Shown here: positions 7,495 to 13,720 of the stretch, piece by piece
Numbering within the stretch: the first letter of the stretch is position 1
How the letters are laid out: each line of letters starts with the position of its first letter
Assembly (NCBI GenBank): GCA_900770265.1
Contig: CAAGJR010000247.1
Span: 1-13,798 of the forward strand
Direction: 5' to 3'
DNA from: an uncultured Acidaminococcus sp.
GTDB lineage: Bacteria; Bacillota; Negativicutes; Acidaminococcales; Acidaminococcaceae
DNA length: 13,798 nt
Notes under the pieces: generated by a model
Seen by the model: only the letters and a program-made list of their open reading frames with translations
The model's database searches: none
What the model was told of the DNA's origin: nothing
Made by a program: the position numbers and the translations under genes

Positions 7495-7522
7495 AGTGGT
7501 TAGTGGCTAGTGGTTAGTGGCT
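7495..7522 (+). repeat. Four near-perfect AGTGGYT heptamers
   Basis: The plus strand reads AGTGGTT, AGTGGCT, AGTGGTT, AGTGGCT: four units in which only position 6 varies, alternating T and C. The array lies between two hairpins in the pepD1-gntP spacer, in the opposite orientation to the arrays after sufU and the permease. Confidence 0.85.
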
Positions 7523-7535
7523 CGTTGATTAAAGG

Positions 7536-7560
7536 AAAAATTTGCCACCGGCAAATTTTT
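7536..7560 (-). terminator. AT-rich hairpin just after pepD1
   Basis: A perfect 11-bp stem AAAAATTTGCC/GGCAAATTTTT with a 3-nt loop begins 26 nt after the pepD1 stop; on the minus strand it ends in five T. A near-identical hairpin (12071-12093) follows the paralogue pepD2. It may be a first, weak terminator before the strong one at 7461-7493. Confidence 0.55.
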
Positions 7561-7570
7561 TCCTTCTGCG

Positions 7571-7584
7571 TATGACGTATGACG
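7571..7584 (+). repeat. Two TATGACG heptamers at the pepD1 stop
   Basis: Two exact copies of TATGACG lie within 2 nt of the pepD1 stop codon. The paralogue pepD2 has four units at the same place (12105-12132). On the transcribed strand the unit reads CGTCATA. Confidence 0.75.
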
Positions 7585-7585
7585 C

Positions 7586-9046
7586 TTATTTCGTCAATTC
7601 CGTCAGCGTCTCGGCAATGATCCGGGCCAGCTGGGCACAGGTGTCCAGGTCCACGCTTTCGTCGGCGCTGTGGATGGCGTGGGTGTTGGGGCCCACGCTC
7701 ACCAGGTCCAGCTGGGGATCCATGGCGTAGAAGAAGCCCGTTTCCAGGCCGCCATGCATGGCTTCCACCCGGGCGTCCTTCCCCAGTACGGCCTTATGGA
7801 CCTTCTGCATCACGGGCAGCAGGCTGCTGTGGAGGTTCTCCGTCCAGGCAGAGAACAGTTTCCCCACCTGCAGCTGGAACCCGGTGACCCGGGCGAACAC
7901 CGGCAGGTTCCCCACGAATTCCTCCAGCCGTTCATTGGAGGAAGAACGGGGGAAGTATTCCACGTCCACCCCCTGCTCCGTTTCCCGCAGGGTCCCGATG
8001 TTGGCGGACAGATCCGGCAGCGTGGAAAGATGCTGGTTCATGGCGAACACGCCCGTATGGAGCAGCACCAGCAGGTCCACCAGGGCTGATGTGTCTGCTT
8101 GAGACCATACCTGTCCGGGTACAGCCGTTTCTTCCGCTGTCACAGACAGGGTCTTTTCCACCGCCCCATACACGGCCTTCTGGCTGGCTTCTTCCGCAGC
8201 CACCAGCTTCCGGGCTTCCGCAACCTTTTCCTTCGGCAAAGCCACCACGGCCCCTGCCTCGCTGGGGATGGCATTGGCGGCCGCACCGCCCTCCACCCGG
8301 GCCAACCGGTACGGAACGCCGGCCTGGGTCAGCCGTTCCAGGGCCTGGGCCAGCGCCTTGATGGCATTGCTCTTCCCCTGGTTGATGGTTTCCCCGGAAT
8401 GGCCGCCGATGAACTTCCGGGCCGTCACTTCCAGGGCTCCGTCATAGGGATCGGCTTCCTTCTGCACCTTCCGGGTGAAGTCCGTATGGATGCTGCCGGC
8501 GGACGCCACCACCAGGGTATCCAGGGATTCACTGTCACAGTTAATCACGTAGGTGGCATCCCGCACCCATTGGGGGTCCAGATTCATGGAGCCGGTCATG
8601 TGCACTTCCTCATCCACCGTGAAAATCAGGCGCAGGGGCCCATGGGCAAAGTCCTGCTGCAGCAGATAGAAGAAAATGGCCGCAGCCATGCCGTCGTCAG
8701 CCCCCAGGCTGGTGCCGTCCGCGTGGAGCACATTGCCTTCCCGCACCAGTTTGATGGGGTCTTTCAGGGGATCATACTTCACGCCCGGTTTGGCCACGCA
8801 CACCATGTCCATATGGCCCTGGAGCAGGGTCAGGGGGACCTTTTCACAGCCTTTCGTCGCCGGCACATCAGCGATGATGTTGTTCACGGCATCCTGGTGG
8901 ACGGTGGCCCCCAGCGACCGCAGCCGGGCAGCCAGATAATCGCTGACCGCCTTTTCGTGGCCGGATTTCCGGGGATGGGCCGCCAGGCCGGCGAATTCCT
9001 TCACGATTCCATCGATGATGGCTTCCTGCTTATCCGAGGGTACCAT
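7586..9046 (-). CDS. pepD: PepD, aminoacyl-histidine dipeptidase, operon copy
   Basis: This is an M20-family di-zinc dipeptidase of the PepD group, which cleaves Xaa-His and other unblocked dipeptides in the cytoplasm. Its 486 residues match E. coli PepD (485). Catalytic and metal residues are all in place: GHMDM at 77-81 (His78, Asp80), GADDG at 115-119 (bridging Asp117), VDEEV at 144-148 (Glu146, Glu147), NCDSE at 169-173 (Asp171) and HAIHS at 456-460 (His459). The GGHSGETI block belongs to the inserted lid or dimerisation domain. The ATG at 9046 has GGGAGAGA about 8 nt upstream. It starts 18 nt after the M20D gene and is the last gene of that operon. By eye it is roughly three quarters identical to pepD2 at 12134-13591. 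Confidence 0.95.
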   Translation of the reverse strand: MVPSDKQEAIIDGIVKEFAGLAAHPRKSGHEKAVSDYLAARLRSLGATVHQDAVNNIIADVPATKGCEKVPLTLLQGHMDMVCVAKPGVKYDPLKDPIKLVREGNVLHADGTSLGADDGMAAAIFFYLLQQDFAHGPLRLIFTVDEEVHMTGSMNLDPQWVRDATYVINCDSESLDTLVVASAGSIHTDFTRKVQKEADPYDGALEVTARKFIGGHSGETINQGKSNAIKALAQALERLTQAGVPYRLARVEGGAAANAIPSEAGAVVALPKEKVAEARKLVAAEEASQKAVYGAVEKTLSVTAEETAVPGQVWSQADTSALVDLLVLLHTGVFAMNQHLSTLPDLSANIGTLRETEQGVDVEYFPRSSSNERLEEFVGNLPVFARVTGFQLQVGKLFSAWTENLHSSLLPVMQKVHKAVLGKDARVEAMHGGLETGFFYAMDPQLDLVSVGPNTHAIHSADESVDLDTCAQLARIIAETLTELTK

Positions 9047-9064
9047 AGGTAATCTCTCCTTCCC

Positions 9065-10234
9065 TTATTTCCCGGCGTTGAAATCCATGGCCGTCTGGGC
9101 ATACAGCATGGCACCACCCAGCAGGGCACTTTCATCCACAGTGTAATGGCAGGAATGTTGGGCGTACACAGCCCCGCAGGCCTCGTTGCGGATGCCCAGC
9201 AGTGCCACGGCGCCGGGGACTTTATCCATGAAAAAGGCGAAATCCTCACCGCCCATGGTGCCCGGACGGGAGACCGGTGCGTCTTTCCCGATGACCTTCC
9301 GGGAGGCTTCCCGCACCACCTGGGCCATGTGTTCATCATTGATCACCGGCGGGCACAGCACAATGTTTTCCGTTTCCGCTTTGGCGCCGAAGGCCGCTGC
9401 CGTATCCTGGGCAATCCGGTCGATGACTTTCGGCAGTTCCGTGTTGATTTCCTTCTTGAAATACCGGGTGGTACCGGCCAGCCGTGCTTTTTCCGGAACC
9501 ACGTTCCACCGTTCCCCAGCGGAGACTTCGCCGATGGTCAGCACCACAGGATCCATGGGAGAGAAGTGCCGGCTGACCACGGTCTGCAGGTTGTTCACCA
9601 CCGCGGCCTGCACAACTGCGGCATCCACACATTCCTGGGGTTCCGCTGCGTGACCGCCCTTGCCGGTGATGTTGATGACGAACTTGTTGGCGCCGCCCAT
9701 CCGGGGACCGGCATCACAGGAAATGTGACCTGCATCCACATCGAACCATACATGCATGGCAAAGCAGCCATCCACCCCGTCCAGGGCTCCCTGTTCCACC
9801 ATGGAGGGAGCGCCGGTGGCCACTTCCTCGGCCGGCTGGAACGCCAGTTTCACCGTGCCGCACAGTTCGTCCTTCAGATCGTTCAGGATATGGGCAGCCG
9901 TCAGCATCATGGAGATGTGGCAGTCATGGCCACAGGCATGCATCACGCCCGGATTCTTGCTGGTGAACGGCAGCCCGGTTTCTTCCGTGACGCTCAGGGC
10001 ATCCATATCCCCCCGCAGCAGGATGGTCTTGCCGGGTTTCTTCCCTTTGATGGTGGCCAGGACGCCGGTCTTCAGGCCACAGGGAACCCAGGGCACGCCG
10101 ATCTTGTCCAGTTCTTCCTTCACCACTTTGCTGGTGTTGAATTCCTTTTCACTGAGTTCAGGATTTTCGTGGAAATACCGTCTCATCTCGACCTGATACT
10201 CGCTATATTTCTTCGCTGCTTCTTTTACGTCCAT
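9065..10234 (-). CDS. M20D amidohydrolase (hippurate/N-acyl-amino-acid hydrolase type)
   Basis: This cytoplasmic metallo-amidohydrolase belongs to the M20D group. Members release the amino acid from N-acyl or N-aroyl amino acids such as hippurate, indole-acetyl or aminobenzoyl conjugates, or act on N-acetyl-diaminopimelate. The 389-residue protein has RGDMDAL at 74-80, HACGHDCH at 99-106 (metal ligands Cys101, His103), FQPAEE at 132-137 (catalytic Glu136 and ligand Glu137), MHVWF at 160-164 (His161), GKGGHAAEP at 191-199 in the lid domain, GGEDFAFF at 328-335 and QHSCHYTVDE at 359-368 (His360). Nothing is missing. The ATG at 10234 follows AAGGAG with a 9-nt spacer. It sits between the transporter gene (24 nt upstream) and pepD1 (18 nt downstream), suggesting it acts on what the transporter brings in. 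The exact substrate is not evident. Confidence 0.92.
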   Translation of the reverse strand: MDVKEAAKKYSEYQVEMRRYFHENPELSEKEFNTSKVVKEELDKIGVPWVPCGLKTGVLATIKGKKPGKTILLRGDMDALSVTEETGLPFTSKNPGVMHACGHDCHISMMLTAAHILNDLKDELCGTVKLAFQPAEEVATGAPSMVEQGALDGVDGCFAMHVWFDVDAGHISCDAGPRMGGANKFVINITGKGGHAAEPQECVDAAVVQAAVVNNLQTVVSRHFSPMDPVVLTIGEVSAGERWNVVPEKARLAGTTRYFKKEINTELPKVIDRIAQDTAAAFGAKAETENIVLCPPVINDEHMAQVVREASRKVIGKDAPVSRPGTMGGEDFAFFMDKVPGAVALLGIRNEACGAVYAQHSCHYTVDESALLGGAMLYAQTAMDFNAGK

Positions 10235-10258
10235 TATGAATCGCTCCTTTTCTATCCA

Positions 10259-11473
10259 TTAAAATAAGGTTGCAAAATATCCGGCAATCAGAACCGAGGT
10301 AATGGTCACAGAAGTGAACCCGCCCACGATCATGCTGGGGAAGATGTTGGCCATCAGATAGCCCCGTTCCGTTTCATTGTCCGCCAGGGAACTGCAGGTC
10401 ATTTCCGTCAGGATGGCATCGGCCGGGAACCCGTACAGAGCCGTCAGGCTGTTGGCGAACGCCAGCGGGAACGACACGTTCATGAACCGGGAAATCACGT
10501 AGGAGAAAATGGCCATCCCCACTACGGAAACCACCACCAGGATCAGCATGGGGGCCAGCAGGGAAACCAGCATATCCGGCGTGCAGATCTTCAGCCCGTC
10601 GAACACGAACATCAGCAGGGCGAACATGATGATCCACAGGGAACCGGCACGAGTTAGGGCATTCTGGTCCAGAAACCCGATATAGGTGAAGAATACGCCC
10701 AGGACCAGTGCCCAGATGGCACCGTTCACCGGCGTCACCTTGCCCAGCAGTATGGAGAACCAGGCCACCAGCCCCAGTTTGGTCAGGATCATCACCGGGG
10801 TGTTGATGGATTTGGGCAGCGGCGGGATCAGGGTCTTCCGGGTTTCCGTATCATCGGCGGTAGCCGTCAGCCCTACGTGGGAATTGGCCTCGATCTGTTC
10901 CGGGGTCAGCACCACCTCTCCTGTCCGCAGCTGAGTCAGCAGCCGTTTCCCTTCAAAATGCAGGCACGCGGCCGTCAGCGGATAACCGGCAAAGCCCTGG
11001 ATGCAGTACGTGGCGATGGCAAACACGGAAGCTTTCAGCAGCCCCGCTTTCATGGCCGCCTTCTGCATGATCGTCGTGGAAACGATACCACCGGTCAGCG
11101 GCGGAATACCGGCGATGACCAGGTTCCGTTCCATGACCAGGGAACCTACGAAATAGCCGATGACACACATACCCAATAACCCGCACAGGCAGATGACCAC
11201 GGTCCGCCACTGCTTCATCAGCTGTTTCAGGCTGATGATGGTACCGATATGGACCAGCAGCAGGAAGATCCCGATGGTATTCCCAAAGGGCATCAGGCCC
11301 GCATTGGTCACGATTTCTTTAGGGAAAATCGTCCAATACCCAAACAACATGACGCATGCGGTGACAAACACCGAAGGGATCCATGCCCGTGTGGCATGGG
11401 ATACCATTTCGCCAATGACGAAGGCCACCCCGCACGCTACAAACGCAATCGCAAAATTATAATACCAAGCCAT
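10259..11473 (-). CDS. Divergent GltS-like (ESS-type) membrane transporter
   Basis: I do not recognise a named family with certainty. The 404-residue protein is an integral membrane protein with about 10-12 hydrophobic segments in two halves, joined by a polar loop near residues 172-222. Each half has a glycine-rich, possibly re-entrant stretch: GIPPLTGGIVSTTI at 122-135 and YGFPADAILTEMTCSS at 347-362. From memory the layout and local sequence resemble the Na+/glutamate symporter GltS. The first stretch is followed by a long helix as after the GltS GGHGT motif, and the block at 276-358 follows the GltS C-terminal half closely in pattern. The GGHGT motif itself is replaced by GGIVST, so glutamate cannot be assumed. 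The ATG at 11473 follows GAGGAGGG. It is first in an operon with two peptidase/amidase genes, so a small N-acyl amino acid, peptide or anionic amino acid is a reasonable guess. Confidence 0.7.
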   Translation of the reverse strand: MAWYYNFAIAFVACGVAFVIGEMVSHATRAWIPSVFVTACVMLFGYWTIFPKEIVTNAGLMPFGNTIGIFLLLVHIGTIISLKQLMKQWRTVVICLCGLLGMCVIGYFVGSLVMERNLVIAGIPPLTGGIVSTTIMQKAAMKAGLLKASVFAIATYCIQGFAGYPLTAACLHFEGKRLLTQLRTGEVVLTPEQIEANSHVGLTATADDTETRKTLIPPLPKSINTPVMILTKLGLVAWFSILLGKVTPVNGAIWALVLGVFFTYIGFLDQNALTRAGSLWIIMFALLMFVFDGLKICTPDMLVSLLAPMLILVVVSVVGMAIFSYVISRFMNVSFPLAFANSLTALYGFPADAILTEMTCSSLADNETERGYLMANIFPSMIVGGFTSVTITSVLIAGYFATLF

Positions 11474-11557
11474 ACTTCCAAGCCCTCCTCATTGCACAAA
11501 GTCCGTCACCAAAGTCCTTTTATTACTTTCCTACCTTCCTACCTGACCTTTCAAGTG

Positions 11558-11574
11558 ATAACGTGTAACGTTAT
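11558..11574. promoter_or_regulatory. Operator-like palindrome on the transporter promoter
   Basis: ATAACGT-GTA-ACGTTAT is a perfect 7+3+7 inverted repeat. It covers most of the -10 box (11570-11575) and the expected transcription start, so a bound protein would block initiation. No regulator gene is in the window, so the factor is unknown. Confidence 0.6.
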
Positions 11575-11598
11575 ACTACTTATTTGTTAGAATTTCAA
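11570..11598 (-). promoter_or_regulatory. Promoter of the transporter-M20D-pepD1 operon
   Basis: On the minus strand TTGAAA (11593-11598) is followed by a 17-nt spacer and TATAAC (11570-11575). This is a good housekeeping-type promoter about 97 nt upstream of the transporter start. AT-rich DNA lies directly upstream and could strengthen it. Confidence 0.7.
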
Positions 11599-11772
11599 TG
11601 TGTTTGTAAGCCTTTTCTCAGTATGTACACTATTTTAGATATACATATTATGCAAAGTATTTCATTTTGTGGAATCTCTCTAAACACAGATTCAAATAAG
11701 TGTAATTACTACTAAATTTTATTTATGTAACATATAAACAAAATTTTTGTATTTTAAGCCAGATTTGGACAT

Positions 11773-11807
11773 AAAAAAATCCCCGAATCAGATTTCCTGA
11801 TTCGGGG
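11773..11807 (-). terminator. Intrinsic terminator ending the pepD2 transcript
   Basis: A perfect 11-bp stem CCCCGAATCAG/CTGATTCGGGG (11781-11791 and 11797-11807, 5-nt loop) is followed on the minus strand by seven T (11773-11779). It is the strongest terminator in the window. It lies about 330 nt beyond the pepD2 stop, so the pepD2 message would carry the repeat region as a long 3' tail unless the weaker hairpin at 12071-12093 acts first. Confidence 0.9.
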
Positions 11808-11884
11808 TTAATGTATTTATGTATTTTTATCGATTATAATGAATGGATATAAATTTAAATTTTTTCCGGACACTCCGGGCGTTA

Positions 11885-11968
11885 CGGTCAAAGTCTACGT
11901 TGCTTGGCAGGCGCACCAGGCGATATTTTGCCTTCGGCAAAAATCTTGGTGCGCCCCTACGGAGTATA
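11885..11968 (+). repeat. Modular hairpin repeat, copy A1
   Basis: The element has a frame of GGCGCACC (11910-11917) and GGTGCGCC (11948-11955) that pair as arms around an inner stem-loop TTTTGCC/GGCAAAA. A flank (11885-11909) resembles 13721-13745, and the tail is CCTACGGAGTATA. Its last 24 nt (11945-11968) are identical to 13775-13798. This looks like a dispersed intergenic REP/MITE-like element; no transposase is present. Confidence 0.75.
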
Positions 11969-11988
11969 ATCGATTGTCCGTTGCTGCA

Positions 11989-12038
11989 CCGTAGGGGCTT
12001 ACCAAGACCGGCCATCAGGCCGTGTCGCCCGGTAAGCC
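11989..12038 (-). repeat. Modular hairpin repeat, inverted copy A2
   Basis: Read on the minus strand it starts GGCTTACCGGGCG and ends TCTTGGTAAGCCCCTACGG, the same frame as copy A1, but its arms are GGCTTACC/GGTAAGCC instead of GGCGCACC/GGTGCGCC. The changes in the two arms compensate each other. The inner loop is also different, built around GGCC-TGAT-GGCC. A1 and A2 face each other, with CCCCTACGG (11954-11962) mirrored by CCGTAGGGG (11989-11997). Confidence 0.7.
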
Positions 12039-12070
12039 CATCCCGGGCTTGTAGGTTTTTATCCTTCCCT

Positions 12071-12093
12071 AAAATTTGCCTCTGGCAAATTTT
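12071..12093 (-). terminator. AT-rich hairpin just after pepD2
   Basis: A perfect 10-bp stem AAAATTTGCC/GGCAAATTTT with a 3-nt loop lies 41 nt past the pepD2 stop. It nearly matches the hairpin after pepD1 (7536-7560). Only four T follow on the minus strand, so it is at best a weak terminator or a 3'-end stabiliser. Confidence 0.45.
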
Positions 12094-12104
12094 CACCTCC
12101 GGCG

Positions 12105-12132
12105 TATGACGTATGACCTATGACGTATGACG
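12105..12132 (+). repeat. Four TATGACG heptamers at the pepD2 stop
   Basis: TATGACG, TATGACC, TATGACG, TATGACG lie in tandem, ending 1 nt from the pepD2 stop codon. The paralogue pepD1 has two units at the same position (7571-7584), so copy number differs between the two loci. Confidence 0.85.
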
Positions 12133-12133
12133 C

Positions 12134-13591
12134 TTACTTCGTCAGCTCCTCCAGCGTCTCGGCGATGATCCGGGCCAGCTGGGCACAGCTGGCCAGGTCC
12201 ACACTTTCCTCCGGACTGTGGATGGCGTGGGTATCCGGTCCCACGCTGACGATATCCAGCTGGGGGGCCACCGCATAGAACAGCCCCGTTTCCAGCCCGC
12301 CGTGGATGGCTTCCACTTTGGGAGCCTGGCCCAATACCTGTTCATAGAGGCTGCGGATCACCGGCAGCAGGTGGCTGCGGGTATTTTCCTTCCAGGCGGA
12401 GAACGGTGCACCCGTATGCAGGGCAAACCCGGTGACACGAGCGTAGACCGGCAGTGTGCGGGCAAATTCCTCCAGCCGTTCGTTGGAAGAAGAACGGGGG
12501 AAGTATTCCACTTTCACCGCAGCGCCGTCCAGCTGCAGGGTGGCCAGGTTGGCGGACAGGTCCGGCAGGGTGCTGAGGTGCTGGTTCATGGCGAACACCC
12601 CCGTATGGAGCAGCAGCAGCAGGTCCACCAGGGCTTCTGTATCGGCCTGGGACCAGACCTGGGCCGGAACAGCCGCGTCTTCCGCTTTCACCTGCAGCTT
12701 CGTCTCCACCGTTCCGTAAATGGCCTTCTGGCTTTGTTCCTCGGCGGCCACCAGCGCCTTAGCTTTTTCCAGCTGGGCTTTCGGCAGGGCGATCACAGTC
12801 TTTGCCTCACTGGGGATGGCATTGGCTGCAGCCCCGCCCTTTGCGTCCACCAGGCGATACGGGATGGCAGCCCGGGTCAGCCGTTCCAGGGCCTGGGCCA
12901 GGGCCTTCAGTGCATTGCTCTTCCCCTTGTTGATGGTTTCCCCGGAGTGGCCTCCCAGGAACCCTTTGGCCGTCACTTCCAGGGCACCATCAAAGGGATT
13001 GGCTTCGAAGGTCACGGTCCGGGTGAAATCCGTATGGAGGCTGCCAGCCGAAGCCACCACGATGGTGTCCAGGGCTTCACTGTCGCAGTTGATCAGATAG
13101 GTGGCATCCTGCAGCCATTTGGGATCCAGGTTCATGGCGCCGGTGGTGTTCACTTCCTCGTCCACCGTAAAGATCAGGCGCAGCGGTCCGTGGGCAAAGT
13201 CCTGCTGCAGCAGGTAGAAGCAGATGGCTTCCGCCATGCCGTCATCGGCGCCCAGGCTGGTGCCGTCCGCACGGAGCACATTGCCCTCCCGTACCAGTTT
13301 GATGGGGTCCTTCAGGGGATCATAGGCCACGCCCGGTTTCGCCACACACACCATGTCCATATGGCCCTGGAGCAGGGTCAGGGGTGCGGCTTCGCAGCCC
13401 TTCGTGGCCGGCACGTCGGCGATCACGTTGTTCACGGCGTCCTGGTGCACCGTGGCACCCAGTTCCTGTAAGCGTTTTACGATATAGTCGCTGACTTCCT
13501 TTTCGTGGCCGGACTTCCGGGGATGGGCGGCCATGCCGGAGAATTCCTTGACGATGCCGTCGATGATGTCATTTTGGTTAGTAGGTAACAT
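12134..13591 (-). CDS. pepD: PepD, aminoacyl-histidine dipeptidase, stand-alone copy
   Basis: This is a second M20-family PepD dipeptidase of 485 residues, full length and with every catalytic residue: GHMDM (His77, Asp79), GADDG (Asp116), VDEEV (Glu145, Glu146), NCDSE (Asp170) and HAIHS (His458). By eye it is roughly three quarters identical to pepD1. The active-site region is nearly unchanged; most differences fall in surface segments and around the lid (for example TVTFEANPFDG here, KVQKEADPYDG there). The ATG at 13591 has AGGAGG upstream with a longish 11-nt spacer. Unlike pepD1 it is not in an operon; it has its own promoter and sits between copies of the hairpin repeat. The two genes probably arose by duplication and may be differently regulated or have different dipeptide preferences. 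Confidence 0.95.
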   Translation of the reverse strand: MLPTNQNDIIDGIVKEFSGMAAHPRKSGHEKEVSDYIVKRLQELGATVHQDAVNNVIADVPATKGCEAAPLTLLQGHMDMVCVAKPGVAYDPLKDPIKLVREGNVLRADGTSLGADDGMAEAICFYLLQQDFAHGPLRLIFTVDEEVNTTGAMNLDPKWLQDATYLINCDSEALDTIVVASAGSLHTDFTRTVTFEANPFDGALEVTAKGFLGGHSGETINKGKSNALKALAQALERLTRAAIPYRLVDAKGGAAANAIPSEAKTVIALPKAQLEKAKALVAAEEQSQKAIYGTVETKLQVKAEDAAVPAQVWSQADTEALVDLLLLLHTGVFAMNQHLSTLPDLSANLATLQLDGAAVKVEYFPRSSSNERLEEFARTLPVYARVTGFALHTGAPFSAWKENTRSHLLPVIRSLYEQVLGQAPKVEAIHGGLETGLFYAVAPQLDIVSVGPDTHAIHSPEESVDLASCAQLARIIAETLEELTK

Positions 13592-13631
13592 TGTATAGCA
13601 AGCCTCCTGTAGGGTATGTATCTTCTATTAC

Positions 13632-13637
13632 AGTATA
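13632..13637 (-). promoter_or_regulatory. Probable -10 box of the pepD2 promoter
   Basis: The minus strand reads TATACT, about 40 nt upstream of the pepD2 start codon, preceded closely by TGGT, a partial extended -10. The -35 region is T-rich (TTTCCT at 17 nt) and a poor match. Confidence 0.5.
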
Positions 13638-13683
13638 ACCAGCGAAGCCAAAAAAGGAAAGCCCTGCCGGGCGACCTGAGAAG

Positions 13684-13707
13684 GGCGCACCGGGCGATAT
13701 TTTGCCT
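13684..13707 (+). repeat. Half copy of the modular hairpin repeat (B1)
   Basis: These 24 nt match 11910-11933 of copy A1 with one difference (A to G in the CACCRGGCG segment). The right half of the element is missing and unrelated sequence follows, so this is a truncated copy or the junction of one element inserted into another. Confidence 0.65.
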
Positions 13708-13720
13708 GCCCTGCACACTT

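Larger units (their letters stand above)
11474..11770. other. AT-rich spacer upstream of the transporter operon
   Basis: About 300 nt without a gene. The part nearest the transporter gene holds the ribosome site, the operator-like palindrome and the promoter. From about 11600 to 11770 the DNA is strikingly AT-rich compared with the GC-rich genes on either side. It shows only short imperfect inverted repeats such as TATGTAACATA near 11725-11740. It may serve as an upstream promoter element or a binding region for nucleoid proteins. I see no convincing small ORF or RNA gene. Confidence 0.5.
11816..12133. other. Gene-free spacer of repeats downstream of pepD2
   Basis: About 320 nt made almost entirely of repeats: two modular hairpin elements head to head (11885-11968 and 11989-12038), an AT-rich hairpin (12071-12093) and a heptamer array (12105-12132). 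Open frames of under 90 codons cross it on both strands, but they run through the hairpins, have no ribosome site and resemble nothing I know. Confidence 0.65.

Noticed and set aside
10259..11473. Straight assignment of the membrane protein as glutamate symporter GltS
   Set aside because: The overall layout fits, but the GGHGT signature is absent and my comparison is from memory, so the substrate was left open.
11474..11770. Possible riboswitch or T-box before the transporter gene
   Set aside because: The predicted leader is only about 90 nt, has no conserved T-box or riboswitch core that I recognise and no attenuator stem before the start codon.
11827..12109. Short ORFs (88-89 codons) on both strands downstream of pepD2
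   Set aside because: They run through the inverted hairpin repeats, show no ribosome site and resemble no protein I know.
12105..12132. Possible CRISPR-like array
   Set aside because: The units are 7 nt in direct tandem with no spacers, so this is a microsatellite-like array, not CRISPR.
12218..13471. Plus-strand 417-codon frame opposite pepD2
   Set aside because: A frame of the same kind occurs opposite pepD1, which reflects homology of the sense genes rather than an antisense gene.
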